The position numbers and the translations under genes are program-made. Source: Acidobacteriota bacterium (GTDB taxonomy: Bacteria > Acidobacteriota > Terriglobia > Terriglobales > Acidobacteriaceae). From it: 14,426 nucleotides of DNA. The stretch covers positions 1 to 14,426 of the forward strand of contig QIAK01000075.1 of assembly GCA_003225515.1 (NCBI GenBank), given 5' to 3'. The notes below the pieces were generated by a model that searched no databases, was not told the DNA's origin, and saw only the letters and a list, made by a program, of their open reading frames with translations. This document shows positions 5,736-13,483 of this stretch, piece after piece. Positions within the stretch are counted from its first letter, which is position 1. Each line of letters starts with the position of its first letter.

Positions 5736-8501
5736 ATGCCGACCCACTCCGCACAATCCGGCGTGATCCCGCTGTCACGGGCCATCGACCATTACTTCGA
5801 GCTAGCGCTGTATCTTCTTGTCTTAACGGGTTTTGCAACTCTGGCCAGCAGCGGCGGCCTGGATTTACCGTCCATCATTCTCGTGGGAGCGGCGTTGGCC
5901 GTGCGGGGCTACCTGCTGGCGAAGCGCTTGCAGTTTGTAATTTCCGAGCGCTGGGTCACACCACTCTCGGCCGCCTATTTTGTTTTCTTCGCCGCCGATT
6001 ACTTTCTTTTTTCGCGAGCCTTCCTTCCGTCCACAGTACACCTGGCGTTGTTCGGCGTAGTGGTGCGTATGTTTTCGTTGCGGCGCGAGCGCGACCACGT
6101 GATGCTCGCCATCCTCGCCTTCCTGATGGTGCTGGCGTCAGCGGTGCTCACCGTCGACAGCGTATTTCTCTTTTCATTTGCGGCGTTCATGATGATGGCG
6201 ATAGGAACGTTCGTCCTGATGGAAATGCGGCGCTCCAGTCATGCAGCCAACATTCAGGCCAGGCATTCCAACGATCCTCAGGAACATCGGCATCTTGCCT
6301 TTTCTCTGGCGCGGGTCGCCCCGGTGCTGATGCTGATGATTCTGGTGGGCGGCGCCGCAATATTTTTCCTGATGCCACGCATGTCGACGGGATACATGGG
6401 CGCATATTCATTCGGAACCGATCTGTCGTCGGGTTTCAGCGATCACGTTCAGTTGGGGCAGATCGGGCAGATCCAGCAGTCGAAAGCAGTCGTCATGCAC
6501 ATTCAGATCGATGGCGACCGGGTGGGAGGCGCCGACCTGCATTGGCGCGGCGTAGCGCTGGCGAATTTCGACGGGCACACCTGGTCCGATCCTAAAGAGC
6601 AGTTCGTTTTACGCCGGCAATTGGATAACAGTTTTCAGTTGCCGCGAGGCCTGGGCGAACTGCGTTCTTACAAGACGAACCCGCTGCACGAGCACGTGAT
6701 CCACTACCGCGTCCTGATGGAACCGATCGGGACCAACGTCTTTTTTCTGGCGCCATGGGCACGCAGCGTGAGCGGCGACTACCGCATGGTGATCGCCGAT
6801 TCCGGCGGGGCTGTCTATGATGCCGATTCAAGGGGTGGGGTCGGTCGCTATGAGGCGGAGTCCGACATCGCGACCCCGGCACCCGCCGAGTTGCGCCTGG
6901 CCGGACGGAACTATCCCGCGCGATTCGAAGCCTATTTAAGGGTGCCGGAGCTCGATCCCAGAGTTCCCCAACTAGCGACTGAGATCACGAAGTCGAACCG
7001 TAATGATTTCGATAAAGCCGCGGCCCTGGAAAATTATTTGCGCACCCGTTTCGGCTACACGCTGCAGTTGCCGAGTGCTCCGGTGAAAGATCCCATTGCG
7101 AATTTTCTTTTCGAACGCAAGCAGGGCCACTGTGAGTATTTCGCCTCGTCGATGGCGGTGATGTTGCGCACGCTGGGAATTCCGTCCCGCGTGGTCAACG
7201 GATTCCGCTCCGACGAGTTCAACGACCTTACGGGAAACTACGTGGTGCGAGCTAAAGACGCGCATTCGTGGGTGGAAGCGTACTTTCCCGGCTATGGATG
7301 GCAAACGTTCGATCCTACTCCGGCGGGCGCGAGCGGAACGCCTCAGGACTGGGATCGGCTGGCTCTCTACATCGACGCCATGTCGTCGTTCTGGCGGGAT
7401 TGGGTGGTGAGCTACGACACTTCGCACCAGTACACGCTCGGGCAAGCCGCAATCGGGGGGACTCGAGGCGTGTGGCGCAGAGCGCGCACGTGGGCGCGCA
7501 GCAAGTATTCAGCCCTGCTGAAATGGGCTCGACGCAGTCAGGATCGGGTGGAGCATTCGCCAAGTCGCTGGGCGATTCTCGGCATAGCTGTCGCCCTTGC
7601 GCTGCTGTTGCTCGGGAATGCTCGACGAATCGCCCGTGTGCTGCATGAACAATGGCTGCGCTCGCATCCCGAGCGATCGCCAGAACAGGCGGCTAGTATG
7701 TGGTATTCGCGAATGACGCGTGTGCTCGGGCGCAGCGGATTTGAAAAGCCGGCTGCACAGACGGCACAGGAATTCGCCAGAAAGATTGAAGATACGCGGC
7801 TGCGTGAGCCGGTCGCGCGTTTTACCGCAGTCTACGAATCCGCGCGCTTTGGAAATTCTCCCGACGATGCGCAACGCCTGCCAGAGTTGTACGAAGAAGT
7901 CGAACGGCCAACGAAGAGCCGCTGGCTAGAATCGCCAGACCGCTCCACCCGCCACAAAGAAGTTATGCTGCCGCGTCTTCCCCGTCGGAGCCAGCGGGAA
8001 GTCTGGTTCGCCCGACCAGAAGTCGCGGACTTCACCGCGAATGCTGAGCCTGCGCCACACCTTCACATCGAGACCGATTCCACCTTCGAGTACGGCCGAG
8101 GTGGTCGATTTGCCGGGGTTAACTCCGCCATAGATCAGATTCTTGCTTTCGCTGATGTGGCCGAAGCCGGCTCCAAGGCTGATCCAGGGATTGACCGCGG
8201 TGGTGGGAAACAAACTGAGCCGCGCCGCGGGCGCTACAAACAGCTGGCTGTAATGGTTGGGCACGACCGCAAATCCGTAGGCGCCGCCATTGATGTCTTC
8301 GTCTTTATTGAGCATCACCATGGCCTCGCCGGAAATCGCGTACACCGGAGTCACGAGGAAGCGTCGAGCATATTCGACATTTATACTCAGCCCTTTGCCG
8401 GCTGCGATGGTGTGACCTGGGTAGACACCGCCTTTGATTCCCTGGTCGCTGATGAAGGTACGACCCAAGGTTCCGCCGATTTCGTTTTTCTCGTCCTGTG
8501 A
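5736..8501 (+). CDS. TgpA-type membrane transglutaminase (DUF3488-transglutaminase-DUF4129)
   Basis: A membrane protein with a transglutaminase-like (papain-fold) domain, as in Pseudomonas TgpA; substrate unknown. Numbered from ATG 5736: about six or seven N-terminal helices (22-215, DUF3488), then a periplasmic part with the thiol catalytic triad Cys466 ('GHCEYF'), His510 ('AKDAHSW') and Asp526 ('FDPTP'). One more helix follows (612-628), then a DUF4129-like C-terminal domain to about residue 722. From about residue 731 (7926) to the stop at 8499-8501 the frame runs antisense through the barrel gene; these 191 residues have no family look, so the natural end is probably near 7929. TTG 5676 behind TGGAG is an alternative start adding 20 residues. 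The usual MoxR and DUF58 neighbours are absent. 5500-5735 otherwise holds only the ffs promoter. Confidence 0.85.
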   Translation: MPTHSAQSGVIPLSRAIDHYFELALYLLVLTGFATLASSGGLDLPSIILVGAALAVRGYLLAKRLQFVISERWVTPLSAAYFVFFAADYFLFSRAFLPSTVHLALFGVVVRMFSLRRERDHVMLAILAFLMVLASAVLTVDSVFLFSFAAFMMMAIGTFVLMEMRRSSHAANIQARHSNDPQEHRHLAFSLARVAPVLMLMILVGGAAIFFLMPRMSTGYMGAYSFGTDLSSGFSDHVQLGQIGQIQQSKAVVMHIQIDGDRVGGADLHWRGVALANFDGHTWSDPKEQFVLRRQLDNSFQLPRGLGELRSYKTNPLHEHVIHYRVLMEPIGTNVFFLAPWARSVSGDYRMVIADSGGAVYDADSRGGVGRYEAESDIATPAPAELRLAGRNYPARFEAYLRVPELDPRVPQLATEITKSNRNDFDKAAALENYLRTRFGYTLQLPSAPVKDPIANFLFERKQGHCEYFASSMAVMLRTLGIPSRVVNGFRSDEFNDLTGNYVVRAKDAHSWVEAYFPGYGWQTFDPTPAGASGTPQDWDRLALYIDAMSSFWRDWVVSYDTSHQYTLGQAAIGGTRGVWRRARTWARSKYSALLKWARRSQDRVEHSPSRWAILGIAVALALLLLGNARRIARVLHEQWLRSHPERSPEQAASMWYSRMTRVLGRSGFEKPAAQTAQEFARKIEDTRLREPVARFTAVYESARFGNSPDDAQRLPELYEEVERPTKSRWLESPDRSTRHKEVMLPRLPRRSQREVWFARPEVADFTANAEPAPHLHIETDSTFEYGRGGRFAGVNSAIDQILAFADVAEAGSKADPGIDRGGGKQTEPRRGRYKQLAVMVGHDRKSVGAAIDVFVFIEHHHGLAGNRVHRSHEEASSIFDIYTQPFAGCDGVTWVDTAFDSLVADEGTTQGSADFVFLVL

Positions 8502-8567
8502 AACCGCCGACGCTACCAATATGGTCACTACCGTCAGGACCGCAATCCAAAGGCGTTTGGCAAACAT
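7926..8567 (-). CDS. Outer-membrane beta-barrel protein
   Basis: A 213-residue secreted protein. Residues 1-23 are a signal peptide ('KRLWIAVLTVVTILVASA') with cleavage probably after 'ASA'. The mature part is glycine- and aromatic-rich with alternating strands ('GAYGFAVVPNHYSQLFVAPAA', 'PWISLGAGFGHIS', 'LEGGIGLDVKVW', 'LSIRGEVRDFW') and ends 'FFVAGGAVWRF'. A terminal phenylalanine is the BamA recognition signal of outer-membrane barrels. It resembles the general OMP_b-brl/OmpA-like eight-strand class, function unknown. ATG 8567 is preferred over ATG 8591 because AGGAGG (8572-8577) lies 4 nt upstream. The gene faces tgpA tail to tail; the frame of tgpA continues antisense through almost all of it. 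Confidence 0.85.
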   Translation of the reverse strand: MFAKRLWIAVLTVVTILVASAVSQDEKNEIGGTLGRTFISDQGIKGGVYPGHTIAAGKGLSINVEYARRFLVTPVYAISGEAMVMLNKDEDINGGAYGFAVVPNHYSQLFVAPAARLSLFPTTAVNPWISLGAGFGHISESKNLIYGGVNPGKSTTSAVLEGGIGLDVKVWRRLSIRGEVRDFWSGEPDFPLAPTGKTRQHNFFVAGGAVWRF

Positions 8568-8705
8568 TTCCCCTCCTGCGAGGCGGTTCATAAATTGTTA
8601 AGGCGGTAAGACATAGCCTAGCACGAGCCAGCTGTTTTGGACGGGATGAATATCTGTTGTGCCCAGATGAATTCGCCGATCGAAGCGGGAGCCGTCTTGA
8701 AGGAA

Positions 8706-8714
8706 TGCTAAAAT
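8706..8714 (+). promoter_or_regulatory. Extended -10 promoter element of rimO
   Basis: TG-C-TAAAAT (8706-8714) fits an extended -10 element. It ends 11 nt before the rimO ATG, which predicts a leader of only about 4-6 nt. No Shine-Dalgarno sequence or good -35 is visible. The rest of the divergent 8568-8725 spacer shows only the barrel gene's ribosome site. Confidence 0.45.
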
Positions 8715-8725
8715 AGAAAGATTGC

Positions 8726-10231
8726 ATGCCTGTAAATGACCTCACTGTAAGCGGTATTCCTGAGCTCAAGAAAGAAAGTTCTCTGGAAAATCCAGCCGCC
8801 GGACGCCCGCAGAAAGTGGGCTTCGTCAGCCTTGGCTGTCCTAAGAACCTGGTGGACAGTGAAGTGATGATGGGCCTGCTGGCGAGGGCCGGGGCTGAAC
8901 TGACTCGCCGCGCCGAAGATGCCGACGTAATCGTGGTGAATACCTGCTCGTTCATCGAAAGCGCACAGCAGGAATCGGTGAACACGATTCTTGAAATGGC
9001 GGCGCATAAAAACGGCGGCAAGGCTAAAAAGCTGGTAGTGGCGGGATGTCTGGTGGAGCGCTTCCGGGAGCAGATTCGCAAAGATATTCCAGAAGTGGAT
9101 GCCGTCGTGGGCACGGGCGAGTTGGAAGCGATTCTCTCTGCAACGGGTGTGGCGCCTGCGCCGACTCGCGGCGATTCTCCTTTCGTTATTCTGCATTCAC
9201 GAGCGGAAGGTGATGCTCGCGCGGCGCAAGGCCGCTTCTCGCGCGAGTCGTGGGACGGCGCGGTCAGCGACCTTCCCAACTATCTCTACGATGAAGACAC
9301 TCCCCGGATTCTCGCGACGCCGGGGCACATGGCGTACATCAAGATTGCCGAGGGCTGCGATCATCCCTGCACGTTCTGCATTATTCCGCAGTTACGCGGA
9401 CAGTTCCGCTCGCGCCGCTTCGAATCGGTGATCGCCGAGGCCGAGCGCCTGGCGCAAACCGGCGTGCGCGAGATTACCCTGATCGGCCAGGACACCACCT
9501 GCTACGGAGAAGACTTCGGCCTGAAAGACGGGCTGGCCCTGTTGCTGGAAAAGCTGGCGGCCATTGCAGAGCTGCGCTGGGTGCGTTTTCTTTATGCCTA
9601 TCCCAACAAGATTACGGGCAAGCTGCTCGACACGATCGCAGGCCATGACAAGATTTGCTCCTATATGGATGTGCCCTTGCAGCATGCCTCGGCTTCAGTG
9701 CTGAAGCGCATGAAGCGAGGTGGGGGAGCGGATGTATTCCTGCGTTCGATTGCTAAAATGCGGCGCACCATACCGGACCTGACCTTGCGCACATCTTTCA
9801 TCGTGGGCTTTCCGGGGGAGACTGAAAAGGAATTTGAAGAACTCTGTGACTTCGTGCGCGAGGCGCAGTTCGATTGGATGGGGGCATTCGCCTATTCCGA
9901 TCAGGACGGCGCCGGCGCTTACACGCTGGAGAAGAAACTTTCCCCGCGCGAGATCGAACGACGGCGCAAGCACCTGATGGCAATCCAACGCCAGATCAGC
10001 AAGAAGAAAAAGAAGGCGCTCGTGGGCCGGGAGTTCGACCTGTTGCTGGAAGGCGAGTCGGATGAAACTGAACTGTTGCTGGAAGGCCGCACTGCCATGC
10101 ACGCTCCCGAGATTGACGGCAAAGTCTTCGTGAACGACGTTCCGGAGGAAATCGATCCACAGCCGGGCCAGTTCTATCGCTGCGAGATTACGGAAGCGCA
10201 CGATTACGATCTGGTCGCAAGAATTCTATAG
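8726..10231 (+). CDS. rimO: Ribosomal protein S12 methylthiotransferase RimO
   Basis: Radical-SAM enzyme that adds a methylthio group to the conserved aspartate of ribosomal protein S12. The 501 residues comprise an N-terminal UPF0004 domain with the auxiliary cluster cysteines Cys38 ('SLGCPKNLVDSE'), Cys74 ('NTCSF') and Cys108 ('VAGCL'). The radical-SAM core has Cys211, Cys215 and Cys218 ('CDHPCTFCIIP'). The C-terminal TRAM domain spans about 433-501. 'LGCPKNLVDSE' and 'FAYSDQDGAGAY' (388-399) favour RimO over MiaB. It is longer than the roughly 440-residue E. coli protein through a 30-residue N-terminal extension and a longer linker (about 141-199). Start ATG 8726 has no Shine-Dalgarno sequence. 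It heads the plus-strand housekeeping run. Confidence 0.95.
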   Translation: MPVNDLTVSGIPELKKESSLENPAAGRPQKVGFVSLGCPKNLVDSEVMMGLLARAGAELTRRAEDADVIVVNTCSFIESAQQESVNTILEMAAHKNGGKAKKLVVAGCLVERFREQIRKDIPEVDAVVGTGELEAILSATGVAPAPTRGDSPFVILHSRAEGDARAAQGRFSRESWDGAVSDLPNYLYDEDTPRILATPGHMAYIKIAEGCDHPCTFCIIPQLRGQFRSRRFESVIAEAERLAQTGVREITLIGQDTTCYGEDFGLKDGLALLLEKLAAIAELRWVRFLYAYPNKITGKLLDTIAGHDKICSYMDVPLQHASASVLKRMKRGGGADVFLRSIAKMRRTIPDLTLRTSFIVGFPGETEKEFEELCDFVREAQFDWMGAFAYSDQDGAGAYTLEKKLSPREIERRRKHLMAIQRQISKKKKKALVGREFDLLLEGESDETELLLEGRTAMHAPEIDGKVFVNDVPEEIDPQPGQFYRCEITEAHDYDLVARIL

Positions 10232-10251
10232 CGATCGCGAATGGGCGATCG
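10232..10251 (+). terminator. Hairpin directly after rimO
   Basis: CGATCGC (10232-10238) and GCGATCG (10245-10251) form a perfect 7-bp stem with a 6-nt loop starting at the base after the rimO stop. Only two T follow, so termination would be weak. The direct repeat GGCGAAGCG (10258-10266, 10273-10281) comes next. Confidence 0.4.
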
Positions 10252-10285
10252 TTCGCTGGCGAAGCGTTTCCAGGCGAAGCGCCGC

Positions 10286-10291
10286 TACAAT
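10286..10291 (+). promoter_or_regulatory. -10 box upstream of yacG
   Basis: TACAAT (5 of 6 to TATAAT) ends 10 nt before the yacG ATG, predicting a very short or absent leader. There is no Shine-Dalgarno sequence and no good -35. It suggests that yacG-pgpA and the genes after it can be transcribed separately from rimO. Confidence 0.4.
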
Positions 10292-10301
10292 ACAGAATCG
10301 T

Positions 10302-10511
10302 ATGCCGCGCAAAAGTAGCCTCAAACTCCGGTGTCCCATTTGCAAGAAATCAGTAAAGAGTAATGGCCCGGACCTTCCCTTTTGCAGCGACCGATGTCGG
10401 ACTGTCGATCTGGGCAAGTGGGCCAGCGGCGGATATGTGATCTCGTCACCGACGGCGGATAACGAAGATCCCATTCGCGAAACTAAGCCCGAAGATGACG
10501 AGGGCTCGTGA
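10302..10511 (+). CDS. yacG: YacG zinc-binding protein (DNA gyrase inhibitor family)
   Basis: A 69-residue single-zinc protein. The four ligands are Cys11 and Cys14 ('RCPICKK') and Cys28 and Cys32 ('PFCSDRCRTVDLGKW'), exactly the YacG pattern; 'DLGKWASGGY' is also characteristic. E. coli YacG binds GyrB and blocks DNA binding by gyrase. The acidic C-terminal tail (residues 52-69) is expected to be disordered. Its TGA overlaps the pgpA GTG by 4 nt, so the pair is likely translationally coupled. Confidence 0.93.
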   Translation: MPRKSSLKLRCPICKKSVKSNGPDLPFCSDRCRTVDLGKWASGGYVISSPTADNEDPIRETKPEDDEGS

Positions 10512-11062
10512 ACGGGGAACCGAAATCCGCGCCCGAGCTAGGAGTTGCCGCCCCGGCAGCTTCCGAAACCGCGCGGGCTGTCGGGGGGCCACGCGCGCCT
10601 TTGGCGACCCTGATTGCGACATTTTTCGGAATCGGCCGCCTGCACCCCGGTCCCGGAACCTGGGCATCGGCGGCGACTGTATTGATCTGGGCTGCGATGG
10701 CCTATTTTCTTCCCGCATCGCTACACATTCCAGTCGCTATCGGACTGGCCGTGCTGGTCACGCTGATTGGCATTCCTGCGGCGACGCGCGTGGCGCGCGC
10801 GTTCTCCTTAAAGGACCCGCAGTTTGTGGTGATCGACGAAGTCGCCGGACAACTGATCGCACTGATCGCGGTGCCCCTCGCATGGAAAACTTTCCTCGCG
10901 GGTCTTATACTTTTTAGAGCATTCGATATCGTCAAGCCGCCTCCGGTGCGGCAACTGGAGAAACTTCCAGAAGGCGCCGGAATCATGCTCGACGACGTTG
11001 CAGCCGGCTTGTACGCGTTTATCGTGATGCATCTCTTGTTGCATTTTCGGCTACTAAGCTAA
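10508..11062 (+). CDS. pgpA: Phosphatidylglycerophosphatase A
   Basis: Inner-membrane phosphatase that converts phosphatidylglycerophosphate to phosphatidylglycerol. The 184 residues contain the family blocks 'GIGRLHPGPGTWAS' (41-54), 'VIDEVAGQ' with Asp110 and Glu111, and 'FRAFDIVKPPPVRQLEKLP' (136-154) followed by 'GIMLDDVAAGLYA' (158-170). Hydrophobic segments lie near 34-42, 55-70, 74-90, 114-138 and 163-182. The first 30 residues are Ala/Pro-rich and not conserved in the family. Start GTG 10508 overlaps the yacG stop; GAGGG (10500-10504) may serve as ribosome site. Confidence 0.94.
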   Translation: MNGEPKSAPELGVAAPAASETARAVGGPRAPLATLIATFFGIGRLHPGPGTWASAATVLIWAAMAYFLPASLHIPVAIGLAVLVTLIGIPAATRVARAFSLKDPQFVVIDEVAGQLIALIAVPLAWKTFLAGLILFRAFDIVKPPPVRQLEKLPEGAGIMLDDVAAGLYAFIVMHLLLHFRLLS

Positions 11063-11077
11063 TACGCGGTACTCCTC

Positions 11078-12124
11078 ATGGCATTTTCCGATCGCATCCT
11101 CGGCAAGAAAAACCTCAACGGCGGACCACGCATTGAAATGGTGGACCCATCGCTGGCGCTGCCCGGAGGCGAACTCCGCATCTCGGGCTCTGGGCTTCGG
11201 CCGCCAGAGCTGCAGCGCCCGAAAGTACAATTCGGCGAATTCGAAGCACCGATTGTCGTCAGTTCCGATGCTTTCCTGGTGGCTCGGGTACCCGAGGGTG
11301 CCATATCAGGTCCGGTAGTGGTCGCAACCAACGGCCATGTCAGCAATCCGCACACGGTGAAGGTGGCGGTGCCGATTGCGGAGAACCTTCATCCTGTAAC
11401 CAGCCCGGCGCTCGACCCCGAAGGCAATATTTACGTCACGTTCTCCGGCTCGCGCGGCCAGAAAGTTCCAGTCGCGATTTTCAAGATTGACACCAATTAC
11501 AACGTAAAGCCTTTCGTCACCGAGATGATGAATGCCACCGCGATTGCTTTTGACCGCGAAGGACAAATGTATGTCTCGTCGCGCTTTGACGGCGCCGTCT
11601 ATCGGGTTACTCCCAATGGCGCTGTGAGCACCTACGCGGAAGGAATGGGAGTGGCCACCGGCATCGCGTTCGACCATGAGCAGAGCCTTTATGTGGGCGA
11701 CCGCAACGGCACTATTTTCAAGATCGCTCGCGATCAGCAGGTATTTGTCTTTGCCACTCTCGAGGTCAGCGTTTCCGCCTACCACCTCGCCTTTGGTCCG
11801 CAAGGAGACTTGTTCGTGACCGGACCGAACAACCGCGTGTACAAGGTCGATCCCAACGGAACGGTTAGCACTTTCTATAAAGGACTGGGACGACCGCAAG
11901 GGCTGGCTTTCGACGTGGATGGCAATCTCTACGTTGCGGCGTCGCTCTCCGGCACGCGCGGCATCGTGAAGATCGCGCCCAACGGTCTGGCGAATCTTGA
12001 AGTTGCCGGACAAGGGTTGGTGGGCCTCGCGTTCGCGCCTGGACGCTCCGTGATTCTCGCCACCACGAGCAGTGTTCACCATCTCCCGTGGAATATTCAG
12101 GGCCTGCCGTTGTGGCCGGAATAA
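11078..12124 (+). CDS. IPT/TIG domain plus NHL-type beta-propeller protein
   Basis: A 348-residue protein without signal peptide or membrane segment, so probably cytoplasmic. Residues about 17-97 look like one IPT/TIG immunoglobulin-like domain ('PSLALPGGELRISGSGL', 'FLVARVPEGAISGPVVV', 'SNPHTVKV'). Residues about 105-345 form a propeller of NHL or SMP-30-like repeats with the recurring pattern 'AxAFDxxGxxYVxxxxxGxVYxVxPNG' (for example 'TAIAFDREGQMYVSSRFDG', 'QGLAFDVDGNLYVAAS'). No catalytic metal ligands of a gluconolactonase can be assigned. Propellers of this type often serve as binding scaffolds. It lies 15 nt after pgpA in the same orientation. No Shine-Dalgarno sequence precedes ATG 11078. 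Function unknown. Confidence 0.8.
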   Translation: MAFSDRILGKKNLNGGPRIEMVDPSLALPGGELRISGSGLRPPELQRPKVQFGEFEAPIVVSSDAFLVARVPEGAISGPVVVATNGHVSNPHTVKVAVPIAENLHPVTSPALDPEGNIYVTFSGSRGQKVPVAIFKIDTNYNVKPFVTEMMNATAIAFDREGQMYVSSRFDGAVYRVTPNGAVSTYAEGMGVATGIAFDHEQSLYVGDRNGTIFKIARDQQVFVFATLEVSVSAYHLAFGPQGDLFVTGPNNRVYKVDPNGTVSTFYKGLGRPQGLAFDVDGNLYVAASLSGTRGIVKIAPNGLANLEVAGQGLVGLAFAPGRSVILATTSSVHHLPWNIQGLPLWPE

Positions 12125-12136
12125 ATTGGGGCTTGT

Positions 12137-12155
12137 CCTCTCATTCTCTGAGAGG
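12137..12155 (+). other. Hairpin in the spacer before cinA
   Basis: CCTCTCA (12137-12143) pairs perfectly with TGAGAGG (12149-12155) around a 5-nt loop. No T tract follows, so at most a weak terminator or processing site between the propeller gene and cinA. Confidence 0.4.
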
Positions 12156-12214
12156 AGCGAGGAACCTGCCCTTGATTGAGCCTCTCTACGCGCTCGCCCG
12201 TCTCATTTTTCATT

Positions 12215-12220
12215 TAAACT
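12215..12220 (+). promoter_or_regulatory. Possible -10 box upstream of cinA
   Basis: TAAACT (4 of 6) ends 8 nt before the GTG start of cinA, in an AT-rich patch within an otherwise GC-rich spacer. There is no Shine-Dalgarno sequence. If used, the cinA message would be essentially leaderless. Confidence 0.3.
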
Positions 12221-12228
12221 TCTAAAAC

Positions 12229-13473
12229 GTGAACGCCGAAATCATCGCGGTGGGTTCCGAGATGCTCACACCCTTCCGCATGGACACTAACTCGCTCTAT
12301 CTCACTGAGCAACTCAACCTGTTGGGCGTCGACGTAATTTTCAAAAGTATTGTCGGCGACGACATGAGGCGGCTGGTGGCCGCGGCGCAGCACGGACTTT
12401 TTCGCAGCGACATTCTCATCTTCAGCGGCGGGCTTGGACCAACGGAAGACGATCTGACCCGCGAAGCCGTCGCCGAGGCCCTCGGCCTTACCTTGCAGCG
12501 CGATCCACAAATTCTGGATCGTCTGGAACGGCGCTTTGCCGAGCGTGGCTGGAAGATGGCGTCCAACAATGCCAAGCAGGCCGATGTTTTAGATGGCGCC
12601 GTTGAACTTCCGAATCCGAACGGCACCGCTCCCGGACAGTGGCTCAGCGGGCAGTTCGACGGTCGCGAACATATTATTGTGCTGCTGCCTGGACCTCCAC
12701 ACGAACTCAAGGCGCTTTTCGAGGCGGAGGTGCGCGAGCGCCTGCGCGCGAAGGTTCCTCCCGCATTTCTCGCCATCCGAACATTGAAGATCGCCATGCT
12801 GGGTGAATCGGCCGTCGACGCGCGAGTCGCGCCAATTTATAAACGCTATGCCGATGTTGAGACTACGATCCTGGCCGGCGCAGGAGAAGTGGAACTGCAC
12901 TTCAAGAGCCGGGCTTCAACTCAGGACGCCGCGCAGCGGCGCGTCGATGAAGTCGCCGGCGTAGTCGAAGACGAACTGGACGATGCCGTCTTTTCCCGTG
13001 ACGGTGAATCGCTGGAGCAAATCGTCGGCTACTGGCTGCAAATGCGCAACGCCACAGTCGCCGTCGCAGAATCCTGCACCGGCGGTCTGCTTGCCGAACG
13101 CATCACCTCAGTTGGCGGAAGCTCCAGGTATTTCTTGGGAGGCGCTGTGGTTTATTCCAACGCGCTCAAGACCGAACTCGCCGGCGTGCCAACGGAAATG
13201 ATTGACCGCCACGGAGCGGTCAGCCGCGAGGTCGCGGCCGCGCTTGCGGAAGGCATTCGTTACCGTTGCGAGTCGACTTTAGGCGTGGGCATCACGGGCG
13301 TGGCCGGCCCCTCCGGAGGCTCCGCCGACAAGCCTGTCGGCTTGGTATTCCATGCTGTCGCGGGCGACCATGGAACCGAAGTCGAGCAGCGTAGCTTTCC
13401 CGGCGACCGCAAACGCATCCGCCGCTTTGCTTCCACTATGGCGCTGGACATGTTGCGTAAGAAGTTGATGTGA
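12229..13473 (+). CDS. cinA: CinA: competence/damage-inducible protein with NMN deamidase domain
   Basis: A 414-residue two-domain protein of the nucleotide-recycling CinA family. The N-terminal COG1058/MoCF-like domain (1-170) has 'EIIAVGSEML' (4-13) and 'SGGLGPTEDDLT' (66-77); in characterised members this half is an ADP-ribose pyrophosphatase. The C-terminal PncC domain (about 260-414) deamidates nicotinamide mononucleotide for NAD salvage. It carries Ser282 in 'ESCTGGLLAERIT', Tyr309 and Lys314 in 'VVYSNALKTELAGV', and 'GITGVAGPSGGS' (354-365). The length is that of the full fused form. GTG 12229 is the only sensible start because the conserved strand begins at residue 4. Nearness to pgpA is a common arrangement in bacteria. 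Confidence 0.95.
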   Translation: MNAEIIAVGSEMLTPFRMDTNSLYLTEQLNLLGVDVIFKSIVGDDMRRLVAAAQHGLFRSDILIFSGGLGPTEDDLTREAVAEALGLTLQRDPQILDRLERRFAERGWKMASNNAKQADVLDGAVELPNPNGTAPGQWLSGQFDGREHIIVLLPGPPHELKALFEAEVRERLRAKVPPAFLAIRTLKIAMLGESAVDARVAPIYKRYADVETTILAGAGEVELHFKSRASTQDAAQRRVDEVAGVVEDELDDAVFSRDGESLEQIVGYWLQMRNATVAVAESCTGGLLAERITSVGGSSRYFLGGAVVYSNALKTELAGVPTEMIDRHGAVSREVAAALAEGIRYRCESTLGVGITGVAGPSGGSADKPVGLVFHAVAGDHGTEVEQRSFPGDRKRIRRFASTMALDMLRKKLM

Positions 13474-13483
13474 GGAGGGCAGC

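Noticed and set aside
5377..5838. Open frame on the minus strand over the ffs region
   Set aside because: It overlaps the SRP RNA gene completely and has no recognisable protein features.
7926..8501. C-terminal 191 residues of the tgpA frame as a new domain
   Set aside because: They are antisense to a convincing barrel gene with signal peptide, strong ribosome site and terminal Phe, and they show no fold-like pattern.
8305..9279. Long minus-strand open frame across the barrel and rimO starts
   Set aside because: It is a shadow of rimO and the barrel gene, Ser/Arg-rich and without motif; high GC makes such frames common.
10258..10281. GGCGAAGCG direct repeat between rimO and yacG as a regulator site
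   Set aside because: Two copies of a GC-rich 9-mer with no promoter context; too little to call.
12131..12175. Third copy of the palindromic repeat family
   Set aside because: Only a short GAGCGAGGAACCT-like stretch resembles 4851-4863; the rest does not align.
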